DNA of 64,000 bases from Mucilaginibacter sp. Its GTDB lineage: Bacteria > Bacteroidota > Bacteroidia > Sphingobacteriales > Sphingobacteriaceae. The notes under the pieces were generated by a model. It did not search any database, was not told the DNA's origin, and was given only the letters and a program-made list of their open reading frames with translations. Below are positions 9,902 through 18,795 of the stretch, piece after piece (positions within the stretch are counted from its first letter, which is position 1; each line of letters opens with the position of its first letter). The translations under genes and the position numbers were made by a program. The stretch is taken from contig JAQBOM010000001.1 of the NCBI GenBank assembly GCA_028288025.1, positions 148,139 through 212,138 of the forward strand, in the 5' to 3' direction.

Positions 9902-12079
9902 TTGAGCTTTCGCTACTACAAACAACAAGATCAAATGGACTGCGGCCCTACATGCCTGCGCATGGTATTTCGGCATTATGGTCTTAAAATAGCCATTCAA
10001 AAACTCAGAACATTTTGTTATATAAACCGAGGCGGTGTTAATATGTTGGCACTTAGCGAGGCCGCCGAAAAACTGGGCATGCGCACAACAGGTGCTAAAC
10101 TAAATATTGAACAATTGAAAGAGGTTGAACTGCCTTGTATATTGCACTGGCACCAACATCACTTTGTAGTATTATATAAAATTAAAAAAGGCAAATACTA
10201 TTTAGCAGATCCATCTGCAGGCCCTATTACCTTAACTGAAGATGTATTTAAAAAAAATTGGTATTATTATAAAGAAGTAAGTGACGGTATTTCATTGTTG
10301 TTAAGCCCTACCCCGCAATTTTATGAGCAGGAGGATGATAAAGATAGCAAAGTATCCTGGTTAACCATATTAAGGTATTTTTATGCTTATAAAAAATTAT
10401 TTATCCAATTAGCGTTCGGGTTGGGTATTGGTACGCTGTTATCATTGGTTACCCCGTTCCTTACACAGTCAATTGTTGATATCGGTATTAACACCCACAA
10501 CATCAATTTTGTTTATTTAATATTGATAGCGCAGGTTATGCTGTTCATAGGCAGTACCAGTGTAAATTTCATACGAAGCTGGATATTATTGCATATCAGT
10601 ATGCGTATTAATATTTCTATCCTAACAGATTTTCTTATCAAATTGATGAAGCTGCCCGTAAGTTTTTTTGAAAGTAAAACTACCGGAGATATTATGCAGC
10701 GCATGAATGATCAGGTGGGTATAGAAAGCTTTTTAACGGGTACCACGCTCAATACCCTTTTCTCGCTCATTAATCTGGTTGTATTTACCATTGTGCTGAT
10801 TTACTATAACGCTGTAATTTTTATGGTGTCGCTGGTAAGCACCTTATTGTACGCCGGCTGGATAACGATGTTTCTAAAGCGCCGCCGCGCGCTTAACTAC
10901 AAGCAGTTTGACAATAGCAGCAGCAACCAGAGTAATATTGTAGAGTTGGTGAACGGAATGACTGAAATAAAGCTAAATAACTGCGAAAAGCAAAAGCGCT
11001 GGGGCTGGGAGCATATACAGGCTAAATTGTTTAAATATAAAATGCAAAATTTAGCTCTTAGTCAGTACCAGCAGGGCGGCAGCATGTTTATTAATCAAGC
11101 CAAGAACATATTGATTACTTTTTTAAGCGTAAAAGCCGTTATTGACGGCCAAATAACTCTGGGCGGCATGATGGCCATTCAATATATCGTTGGGCAGGTA
11201 AGCAGCCCTATTGAGCAAATGTTGGGCTTTGTACAAAGCTACCAGGATGCAAAAATAAGTTTAGAGCGCTTAAACGAGATACACCAACTGCCCGATGAAG
11301 AACCGATAGATAAATACTGGATACGTGAGTTGCCCCAAAACAAAACCATTACCCTAGAAGATGTATCTTTTACCTATCCCGGCGCTGGCAATGAGCCGGT
11401 ACTAGAGCATATCAACCTCACCATCCCGCAGGGCAAAACCACTGCTATTGTCGGCATGAGCGGCAGTGGAAAAACTACGATACTTAAGCTATTGCTTCGT
11501 TTTTATGAGCCGCAAAAAGGAGAAATGCGGATAGGGACCACCAAACTTCACCAGTTCAGCTTTAAAACCTGGCGCACTTCCTGTGGTACCGTAATGCAGG
11601 ACGGCTTCATCTTTTCGAATACAATAGCCAATAACATAGCTGTTGGCGATGAATACCCCGATGAGCAAAAACTTCAGCAAGCAATTAACGTAGCCAATAT
11701 TGGTGATTTTATTGACGAGCTGCCATTTGGCCTGAATACCAAAATAGGCACTGCAGGCAGTGGCATAAGCCAAGGGCAAAGGCAGCGTCTGCTGATAGCC
11801 CGCGCGGTTTATAAAAACCCCGACTACCTGTTTTTTGATGAAGCCACCAACGCCCTTGATGCTAATAACGAACGCATCATTATGGATAACCTGAACGAGT
11901 TTTTTTCGGGAAGAACCGTTGTGGTAGTTGCACACCGGCTAAGTACGGTAAGGAATGCCGACAATATCATCATGCTCGACAAAGGCCGCATAATAGAACA
12001 AGGCACCCACCACGAACTAACAAGCCTTCGCGGCGAATATTATAGTCTGGTTAAAAACCAATTAGAATTAGGGATGTAG
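9902..12079 (+). CDS. Peptidase-domain (C39) ABC transporter, bacteriocin exporter type
   Basis: QMDCGPTCLRMVFRHYG catalytic Cys, HHFVVLYK, ADPSAG; Walker A GMSGSGKTT, signature SGISQGQRQRLLIARA, FFDEATNALD; TTG start. Confidence 0.93.
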   Translation: MSFRYYKQQDQMDCGPTCLRMVFRHYGLKIAIQKLRTFCYINRGGVNMLALSEAAEKLGMRTTGAKLNIEQLKEVELPCILHWHQHHFVVLYKIKKGKYYLADPSAGPITLTEDVFKKNWYYYKEVSDGISLLLSPTPQFYEQEDDKDSKVSWLTILRYFYAYKKLFIQLAFGLGIGTLLSLVTPFLTQSIVDIGINTHNINFVYLILIAQVMLFIGSTSVNFIRSWILLHISMRINISILTDFLIKLMKLPVSFFESKTTGDIMQRMNDQVGIESFLTGTTLNTLFSLINLVVFTIVLIYYNAVIFMVSLVSTLLYAGWITMFLKRRRALNYKQFDNSSSNQSNIVELVNGMTEIKLNNCEKQKRWGWEHIQAKLFKYKMQNLALSQYQQGGSMFINQAKNILITFLSVKAVIDGQITLGGMMAIQYIVGQVSSPIEQMLGFVQSYQDAKISLERLNEIHQLPDEEPIDKYWIRELPQNKTITLEDVSFTYPGAGNEPVLEHINLTIPQGKTTAIVGMSGSGKTTILKLLLRFYEPQKGEMRIGTTKLHQFSFKTWRTSCGTVMQDGFIFSNTIANNIAVGDEYPDEQKLQQAINVANIGDFIDELPFGLNTKIGTAGSGISQGQRQRLLIARAVYKNPDYLFFDEATNALDANNERIIMDNLNEFFSGRTVVVVAHRLSTVRNADNIIMLDKGRIIEQGTHHELTSLRGEYYSLVKNQLELGM

Positions 12080-12082
12080 CAC

Positions 12083-12805
12083 ATGGAGATACAAGAAACT
12101 GAAAGGCATACTGAAGATATGCAGGAAATTATAACCAAAGTGCCGTCGTGGATATTGCGCTGGGGAATAATGTTGTTCTTTGGCATCCTGCTAATGGTGG
12201 CCGCTATTTCAGTTTTTGTACGCTATCCGGATACAATAAAATCGAGTTTAAAATTTGAATCATCGGGTATTACTATGCCAGTTGTCAGCGCCGTTCCGGG
12301 CATAGTAGCGAATCTGTGGGTTAAACAAGGGGCCATCGTAAAAAAAGGGCAAGCATTAGCTACCATCGAAATGAATAGTCCTAATACAAAGTATACCTTA
12401 GCCGCACCGCAGGATGGGAAGCTGGGCTTTGTGGCTATTGTTCAGCATGGCGCTTTTTTAAAAGCCAACCAGATTGTGTTTGCTATCCACCCTGTAAGGG
12501 AGCAGTTTTTTGGAATAATGGAAATGCCATCTTCCCAGATCAATAAAATTAAAATAGGCCAGCAGGTATTGATCAGTTTAAGAAATTACCCGGCAGATGA
12601 ATATGGCGAACTGAAAGGCAGCGTAGACTATATAGCAGACGAACCCACTAATAATGGACTTTTTATAATTAAAGTTAATTTGAATAACGCAGGTTCAAAA
12701 TACCCAGTAATACTTAAAAGTTGGACAATGGGCGATGCGGAGATTATTACACAGAATGTAAGCTTACAAAGCCGTATTTTCAAATCTGTTTTTAAGGGCC
12801 TGTAA
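12083..12805 (+). CDS. Short HlyD-family/biotinyl-lipoyl-like secretion adaptor
   Basis: Single N-terminal TM, GIVANLWVKQGAIVKKGQALATIE lipoyl-like hairpin, 240 aa, directly downstream of exporter. Confidence 0.85.
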   Translation: MEIQETERHTEDMQEIITKVPSWILRWGIMLFFGILLMVAAISVFVRYPDTIKSSLKFESSGITMPVVSAVPGIVANLWVKQGAIVKKGQALATIEMNSPNTKYTLAAPQDGKLGFVAIVQHGAFLKANQIVFAIHPVREQFFGIMEMPSSQINKIKIGQQVLISLRNYPADEYGELKGSVDYIADEPTNNGLFIIKVNLNNAGSKYPVILKSWTMGDAEIITQNVSLQSRIFKSVFKGL

Positions 12806-13077
12806 GCTGTTTGACAGTAGTGGTAATGTACTAAAATTGTGGGTCGCGAATTAAAACATTGATAATCATGAATAATTTATAATTTAAAAACTGAAAATTA
12901 GTTGAAGCGGGTAGTATGAAAGTAACACCCCTTTGTTTTGGGGCAACATAGCAGAGGTAAATAGCTGAATAATGACCAAGTGTAGTGGGGTGAAGTTTAC
13001 AACGCACTAACAATTACTCGAAAATCATTTAAAAAGTTCGAGATTTGTCCTGTTCCCTTTACAAATTAAAGTCAAAA

Positions 13078-13108
13078 CCTCAAGTCGGGAGATTTGAGGC
13101 TTTTTTTG
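13078..13108 (+). terminator. Hairpin terminator
   Basis: CCTCAAGTC-ggga-GATTTGAGGCTTTTTTT. Confidence 0.75.
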
Positions 13109-13112
13109 TTTC

Positions 13113-13330
13113 AATGTCTCGTCCTAAGAAAAGTTGACTAAAATCAAGTCAACACATGGAAAGAGAAGCAATTAAATCAAAGAATGGGTTCCCCCCATCG
13201 CGGTTCAGCCAAGCCTTCAAAAAGAAGGTAGTTGCAGAATTTGAAAGAGGCTTTTTAAACAAGGATCAGTTACAGGTAAAGTAGGTTTGCGTGGAAACTC
13301 CACCGTATTGAAATGGTGCCGGACGGGAAG
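13113..13330 (+). pseudogene. Decayed IS3-type insertion sequence left end with orfA remnant
   Basis: From ATG 13156: MEREAIKSKNGFPPSRFSQAFKKKVVAEFERGFLNKDQLQVK then stop; another frame continues VGLRGNSTVLKWCR, as in IS3-family OrfA HTH proteins; preceded by tgtctcgtcctaagaaaagttgact resembling an IS end. Confidence 0.65.
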
Positions 13331-13414
13331 ATAACAAAAAAAGTGCTAAGGCCATATATAAGTGAACAAACGTATACTTGCAGTATTAAAAATTAAAAAC
13401 ATACATTTGTCGTA

Positions 13415-13798
13415 ATGAAACGCACCGCGCTCATATTATTAACGTCTGTTTATCTTTTATCCTGCCTGGGATTAGGGGTAAACCGTTTTTATTGCTGCGG
13501 GAAGCTGGCTTCGGTTACGTTTCTATACGGCGCGACTGATAATACCGGCAAGCAATCTGCCGGTAAGGATAATTGCTGCAAAAACGAAAAACAAAGTTTC
13601 AAGGTAAAGGATAGCCATGTTAATGTGGCATCACTTTCTTTGAATGCCGCTGCACCCGCGATAGTTCCATCTTTTATTCACCTGGATAATGAGGCCATCG
13701 CCGGCTTATTGCACACTAAAATAGTTTATAAAGGGAATGCCCCGCCGGGACATTCGGATATACCTGTCTATACCCTTAACTGTACGTACAGGATCTGA
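13415..13798 (+). CDS. HYC_CC_PP-type small secreted protein
   Basis: Signal peptide, FYCCGKL, DNCCKNE, NAPPGHSDIPVYTLNCTYRI motif pattern. Confidence 0.65.
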   Translation: MKRTALILLTSVYLLSCLGLGVNRFYCCGKLASVTFLYGATDNTGKQSAGKDNCCKNEKQSFKVKDSHVNVASLSLNAAAPAIVPSFIHLDNEAIAGLLHTKIVYKGNAPPGHSDIPVYTLNCTYRI

Positions 13799-13930
13799 CC
13801 TGTACTTTTCTTAGCCATACGTCCTGTACCTGGCTAGTCTATTCATTGCAATCCATCATCTTAATTTAATAATCAACGCACGGCATATTGTGTCCGGCGC
13901 TATTTATCAATTCTCAATTTTTAAAAATTC

Positions 13931-14155
13931 ATGAAAAAAGTAATGCTGATGGCGGCCGCCATCCTGATCTCTGCCGCAACCATATTTGCTTCCGGCGTTC
14001 ACCCTGTTAAAGCTGTTGCCGATACATCAAAGAAGGCAGCCGCCAAAGTTGTGTATACCTGCCCGATGCATACCGATGTGGTGAGCTACAAGCCCGGCAA
14101 ATGCCCGAAATGCGGCATGACGCTGGTTAAAAAAAGCGATCTGAAAAAGAAATGA
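13931..14155 (+). CDS. Heavy-metal-binding-domain (HMBD) periplasmic protein
   Basis: Signal peptide plus VYTCPMHTDVVSYKPGKCPKCGMTLVKK. Confidence 0.85.
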   Translation: MKKVMLMAAAILISAATIFASGVHPVKAVADTSKKAAAKVVYTCPMHTDVVSYKPGKCPKCGMTLVKKSDLKKK

Positions 14156-14162
14156 ACCAGGT

Positions 14163-14197
14163 AAGTCCTAAGTCTTAAGTCTTTAGTCCTAAGTCAG
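14163..14197. repeat. Heptanucleotide-period tandem repeat
   Basis: AAGTCCT AAGTCTT AAGTCTT TAGTCCT AAGTCAG. Confidence 0.8.
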
Positions 14198-14220
14198 CTG
14201 CTAAGTTAGTTTGGCTTTAG

Positions 14221-14369
14221 ACCAATGTCATTAAGTTAAGAGATTTTTATCTTTTTGCCCTCTTTATTGCGCAGCAAAAGAGAGGGCGGACGAGCGTAGC
14301 AAAGTCCGGGTGAGTTAACGGAGCGCATTCATTACCGCTGTGTTCCCCTTAACTTAATAACATTTGACT
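14221..14369. mobile_element. MITE-like palindromic element
   Basis: Approx. 20-nt imperfect terminal inverted repeats (accaatgtcattaagttaag / cttaacttaataacatttgac), internal GCCCTCT..AGAGGGC hairpin, flanked by near-identical TTTGGCTTTAG / TTTGGCTTAAG. Confidence 0.55.
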
Positions 14370-14408
14370 TTTGGCTTAAGACTCAGGACTCTAAAAAAAA
14401 CAAAAAAA

Positions 14409-15683
14409 ATGATAAATCAACTTATTTCCCTTTCATTAAAAAACCGGTACATCGTTTTGCTGATAGCGATTGCCCTTTTTGGATGGGGCGCCTGGTCGGT
14501 AAAACAAAATCCCATCGACGCTATTCCCGACTTGTCGGATAACCAGGTCATTGTATTTACCGAATGGCAGGGCCGCAGCCCGCAGATCATGGAAGACCAG
14601 GTGACGTATCCGCTGGTAAGCAACCTGCAGGGCATCCCTAAGGTACGGGCCATCCGCGCGACGTCCATGTTCGGGATGAGCTTTGTCTATATCGTTTTTG
14701 ACGATAAGGCCGATGTGTATTGGGCACGAAGCCGGGTACTGGAAAGGCTTAGTTATGCACAGCGTTTGCTGCCGCAGGGCATTACACCAACACTCGGCCC
14801 TGATGGCACAGGCGTAGGCCATATTTTGTGGTATACGCTGGATGCAAAAGGGATTGACCTGGGTGAACAGCGCGCGTTGCAGGATTGGTATGTCAAATTA
14901 GGTTTGCAAACAGTCCCCGGCGTGAGCGAGGTGGCATCATTCGGAGGGTTTGAAAAACAGTACCAGGTCACCGTTGATCCGCACAAACTCAATTACTACA
15001 ACATCCCTTTATCGCAAGTATTAAAAGCGGTTAAAAGCAATAACAATGATGTAGGCGGCCGCAAGTTTGAAATGAATGGCACAGGGTATATCGTCCGCGG
15101 CCTGGGCTATATCAAAAGTTTAAAGGATGTAGAGAATATCCCTATTGGGGTGATTAATACCATCCCGGTAACGATAAAAGATGTTGCTACGGTGCAAATG
15201 GGGGGTGATGAACGATTGGGCATCTTCGACCGGAACGGCACAGGCGAAGCGGTGGGCGGTATTGTAGTGATGCGGTATGGCGAAAACGCGGACAGGGTTA
15301 TTCACGCGGTTAAAGATAAAATGGCCGACATCCAAAAAGGGCTGCCTCCGGGTGTGAAATTCAATATTGCCTATGACCGCAGCGAGGTGATTGAAAATGC
15401 AGTTAATTCCGTCAAACACACGCTCATCGAAGAAATGATAACCGTGTCTATCATTGTTATCCTATTCCTGTTCAGCTGGCGAAGCGCGCTAAGCATAATT
15501 ATCCAGATCCCTATTACGATAGCCGCCAGTTTTATCCTGCTCAATGCCTTTGGCATCAGCTCCAATATCATGTCTTTAACAGGTATCGCATTAGCTATCG
15601 GTGTCATCGTGGATAACGGGATCGTTATGGTAGAAAACTCGCACCGGAACTTATCCATTGCACAACAAAAAGAAAGATCATGA
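14409..15683 (+). CDS. CusA/CzcA-family heavy-metal RND transporter, N-terminal part
   Basis: NQLISLSLKNRYIVLLIAIALFGWGAWS..DAIPDLSDNQVIV, RNMDVGGRKF-type region NNNDVGGRKFEM; ends at TGA within the first TM bundle. Confidence 0.9.
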   Translation: MINQLISLSLKNRYIVLLIAIALFGWGAWSVKQNPIDAIPDLSDNQVIVFTEWQGRSPQIMEDQVTYPLVSNLQGIPKVRAIRATSMFGMSFVYIVFDDKADVYWARSRVLERLSYAQRLLPQGITPTLGPDGTGVGHILWYTLDAKGIDLGEQRALQDWYVKLGLQTVPGVSEVASFGGFEKQYQVTVDPHKLNYYNIPLSQVLKAVKSNNNDVGGRKFEMNGTGYIVRGLGYIKSLKDVENIPIGVINTIPVTIKDVATVQMGGDERLGIFDRNGTGEAVGGIVVMRYGENADRVIHAVKDKMADIQKGLPPGVKFNIAYDRSEVIENAVNSVKHTLIEEMITVSIIVILFLFSWRSALSIIIQIPITIAASFILLNAFGISSNIMSLTGIALAIGVIVDNGIVMVENSHRNLSIAQQKERS

Positions 15684-17572
15684 CCACGGCAGAACGAATT
15701 AAAATCATAGAAGCCTCCTGCAAACAGGTTGGCCGCGGCGTGTTCTTTTCGACGCTTATCATTGTGGCGTCTTTCTTGCCGGTTTTTTTACTGGAAGGAC
15801 AGGAAGGTAAACTATTCGGCCCGCTGGCCTGGACGAAAACCTTTATCCTGGCTATTGACGCTATCCTCGCGGTAACGCTGGCGCCGGTGCTCATTTCCTT
15901 TTTCCTGAAAGGGAAACTGCGCACCGATGATCACAACCCTTTAAACCGCGGGCTTGAAAAAATTTATCGCCCTGTTCTCGACTGGTGCGTAACCTGGCGT
16001 AAAGCCACTATCGGCATTAATATCATTGCCTTACTGGTTAGCGTCCCGCTCTTATTGAGCTTAGGCAGTGAGTTTATGCCGCCGCTGGATGAAGGCTCCA
16101 TTTTGTTTATGCCCGTTACCATGCCGGATATTTCCAATTCGGAAGCGAAGCAATTGCTGCAGGTACAGGACAGGATCATTAAAAGCGTGCCCGAAGTTGC
16201 CAATGTGTTGGGAAAAGCGGGCCGGGCAAATACAGCTACAGATAATTCGCCTATAAGCATGGTCGAAACCATTATTCTTTTAAAGCCAACAAGTGACTGG
16301 CGCAAAGGCCTGAAAAAAGAAGATATAATTAATGAACTGAACGCCAAGCTGCAAATACCCGGCGTAGTGAACGGCTGGACACAGCCCATTATCAATCGTA
16401 TCAACATGTTATCCACGGGTATCCGTACCGACGTGGGCTTAAAGGTATATGGGCAGAACCTGGATACCATTTATGCCCTGTCAAACCAAATGAAACAGGC
16501 ATTGCAGGGTGTCGCGGGCGTCAAGGATTTATATGTTGATCCCATTACAGGCGGTAAATACCTGGATATACAAGTGAACAAAGATGCCATAGCCAGGTAC
16601 GGCCTGAGCGTGGACAACGTGAACGAAGTGGTTGAAAGCGCGTTAGGCGGGATGAACCTGACCTCGACCATTGAAGGACGCAGGCGTTTCAGCGTTAACC
16701 TGCGGTTTGCGCAGGATTACCGGAGCAATCTCGATGCGATCAAACGTACCCTTGTTCAAACCCCGTCTAACGGGCCTGTTCCGCTATCATCCGTCGCGGA
16801 TATAAAGATCAGCGATGGCCCGGCCATGATACAGTCTGAAAATGCACTGTTACGCGGAACTGTACTATTCAATGTGCGGGACCGCGATTTGGGCAGCACG
16901 GTTCATGAAGCACAGGACAGGTTGAACATTATGGTAAAGACGCTGCCAAAAGGTTATTACGTAGAATGGAGCGGCCAGTATGAAAACCTTATCCGGGCGC
17001 AGCGCACGTTAATACTGATCCTGCCCATTGTGCTGATCATCATATTTATGTGCCTGTACTTTGCTTTTCATTCCATCCGGGAGGCATTTTTCAGCCTTAT
17101 CTCTATTCCATTTGCATTGATCGGAGGCGCATATATGGTGTATTTCTTCGGTGTGCATTTATCCGTTGCTGTGGCGGTGGGCTTTATTGCGTTATTCGGT
17201 ATTGCCGTAGAGACGGGTATTGTTATGGTGATCTATCTCAATGATGCCATGCAGCAGTTGGTCGCCTTAAAAGGTAATTCCAGGGCAACAATTACCAGGG
17301 AGGATTTGCGAACTTATGTGATGAACGGAGCGGTAAAGCGTTTACGGCCAAAACTAATGACTGTTTGTGTTGCCTTGTTTGGATTAGTGCCTGTGCTATG
17401 GGCAACCGGAACAGGCAGTGATGTGATGCTGCCCATTGTGCTGCCGATGATCGGCGGCGTATTAACTTCTTCCACGCATATTTTATTGGTAACCCCGCTC
17501 ATCTTTTTGATGGTGAAGGAATATGAACTAAAGAAATACGGCAAGCTGGAAGTATTGGAGGTAAAAGAATAA
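15680..17572 (+). CDS. CusA/CzcA-family heavy-metal RND transporter, C-terminal part (-1 frame relative to previous ORF)
   Basis: Continues directly with VGRGVFFSTLIIVASFLPVFLLEGQEGKLFGPLAWTKTF; 4-nt ATGA overlap with preceding ORF. Confidence 0.9.
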   Translation: MTTAERIKIIEASCKQVGRGVFFSTLIIVASFLPVFLLEGQEGKLFGPLAWTKTFILAIDAILAVTLAPVLISFFLKGKLRTDDHNPLNRGLEKIYRPVLDWCVTWRKATIGINIIALLVSVPLLLSLGSEFMPPLDEGSILFMPVTMPDISNSEAKQLLQVQDRIIKSVPEVANVLGKAGRANTATDNSPISMVETIILLKPTSDWRKGLKKEDIINELNAKLQIPGVVNGWTQPIINRINMLSTGIRTDVGLKVYGQNLDTIYALSNQMKQALQGVAGVKDLYVDPITGGKYLDIQVNKDAIARYGLSVDNVNEVVESALGGMNLTSTIEGRRRFSVNLRFAQDYRSNLDAIKRTLVQTPSNGPVPLSSVADIKISDGPAMIQSENALLRGTVLFNVRDRDLGSTVHEAQDRLNIMVKTLPKGYYVEWSGQYENLIRAQRTLILILPIVLIIIFMCLYFAFHSIREAFFSLISIPFALIGGAYMVYFFGVHLSVAVAVGFIALFGIAVETGIVMVIYLNDAMQQLVALKGNSRATITREDLRTYVMNGAVKRLRPKLMTVCVALFGLVPVLWATGTGSDVMLPIVLPMIGGVLTSSTHILLVTPLIFLMVKEYELKKYGKLEVLEVKE

Positions 17573-18795
17573 TGAAAAAATATCAGATTATATTAACCGG
17601 CCTGGTGTGCGCGGCAACTTTTGCAAACGCCCAGCGCCTGTCATTAGATAGTGTTATAGCCCGCGTTGCCGCGAATCCCGGGTTACGGGCGTATGATGCA
17701 AAGATGAGTGCGCAGGATGCCTATGCAACCGGCGCGAAAAGCCTGGATGCGCCAAAGATCAGCGCGGGGCAGTACCAAACCCCGTATCAGCTTAATCCAA
17801 ACGGGGGGTCCTTTATGATACAGGCCGAGCAAATGTTTACCAATACGGGCAAACTCCGGGCAAAAGAGGATTATATGAAAGGATTATCCAAAGTAACTGC
17901 CGAGGATAAGAACTACCTGAAAAATCAGCTGATTGCCCAGGCGAAGCAATATTACTACGAGCGGGTGGTGATCGAAAAAAAACTGGCTTTACTTCAAAAT
18001 ACAAAAAGCTTACTAGAGTATATGCTGAAGGATGCCAACATCCGGCTAACGTATGGTAAGGAAAAGCTCAGCAACATCTACAAAGCCAAAGCCGAACTAT
18101 ATCAACTGGACAACGCCCTCGAGCAATTGAACAATGACATCAGCCAAAAAAACATCATGCTGAACACGCTGATGAACCGGGATAAGCAAACCGCATTTAC
18201 GGTAGACACGAATGTCGCAGTAAAGAATTATGAGACAACCGTAACCGATACGGCCAGTCTTGCAAGTACCCGCAGTGATATAAAAGGAATTAGCCGGAAC
18301 ATTGATTTGCAGCAGTTAAATGCGCAAATGGAATACAGCAAACGCAAACCTGATTTTGGTTTACAAGCGGCACACATGATTAGTTATGGCGGCTTCCCGA
18401 ACCAATATGTTTTAATGGCTTCCGTCACCATACCCATTGTGCCCTGGGCTTCCAAAGAATACAAGGCTAATCTGAAGGGTATCCGTTACGAAGTAGAAGA
18501 ACTGCAGCAAAAAAAAATGGATATGCTGAACCAGGCTGCGGGTCAACTCGCAGGGTTAAGGATTGATATGGAGAGCAAAAAGAGGCAATTGAAAAATTAT
18601 AATCAAAATATTATACCGGCTTTGCAAAATGGATACAAAACGGCACTGTTGGCATATGACCAAAATACTGGCGATCTGCCATCCGTATTGAACGGAATAA
18701 AGGATTTACAAACGGCACGTATGGAAGCTTTAGACCGTTTGCAGGAATTATTAACCCTACAGGTAGCTTATGAAAAAGAAAATGAGAGGTATTAA
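17572..18795 (+). CDS. TolC-family outer membrane efflux protein (CusC-like)
   Basis: Signal peptide, long coiled-coil repeats, position in cus-type locus. Confidence 0.82.
   Translation: MKKYQIILTGLVCAATFANAQRLSLDSVIARVAANPGLRAYDAKMSAQDAYATGAKSLDAPKISAGQYQTPYQLNPNGGSFMIQAEQMFTNTGKLRAKEDYMKGLSKVTAEDKNYLKNQLIAQAKQYYYERVVIEKKLALLQNTKSLLEYMLKDANIRLTYGKEKLSNIYKAKAELYQLDNALEQLNNDISQKNIMLNTLMNRDKQTAFTVDTNVAVKNYETTVTDTASLASTRSDIKGISRNIDLQQLNAQMEYSKRKPDFGLQAAHMISYGGFPNQYVLMASVTIPIVPWASKEYKANLKGIRYEVEELQQKKMDMLNQAAGQLAGLRIDMESKKRQLKNYNQNIIPALQNGYKTALLAYDQNTGDLPSVLNGIKDLQTARMEALDRLQELLTLQVAYEKENERY

Noticed and set aside
15660-15683. Canonical -1 frameshift heptamer in cusA
   Set aside because: In-frame sequence is A AAA GAA, not X XXY YYZ; ATGA coupling or an indel is more likely.
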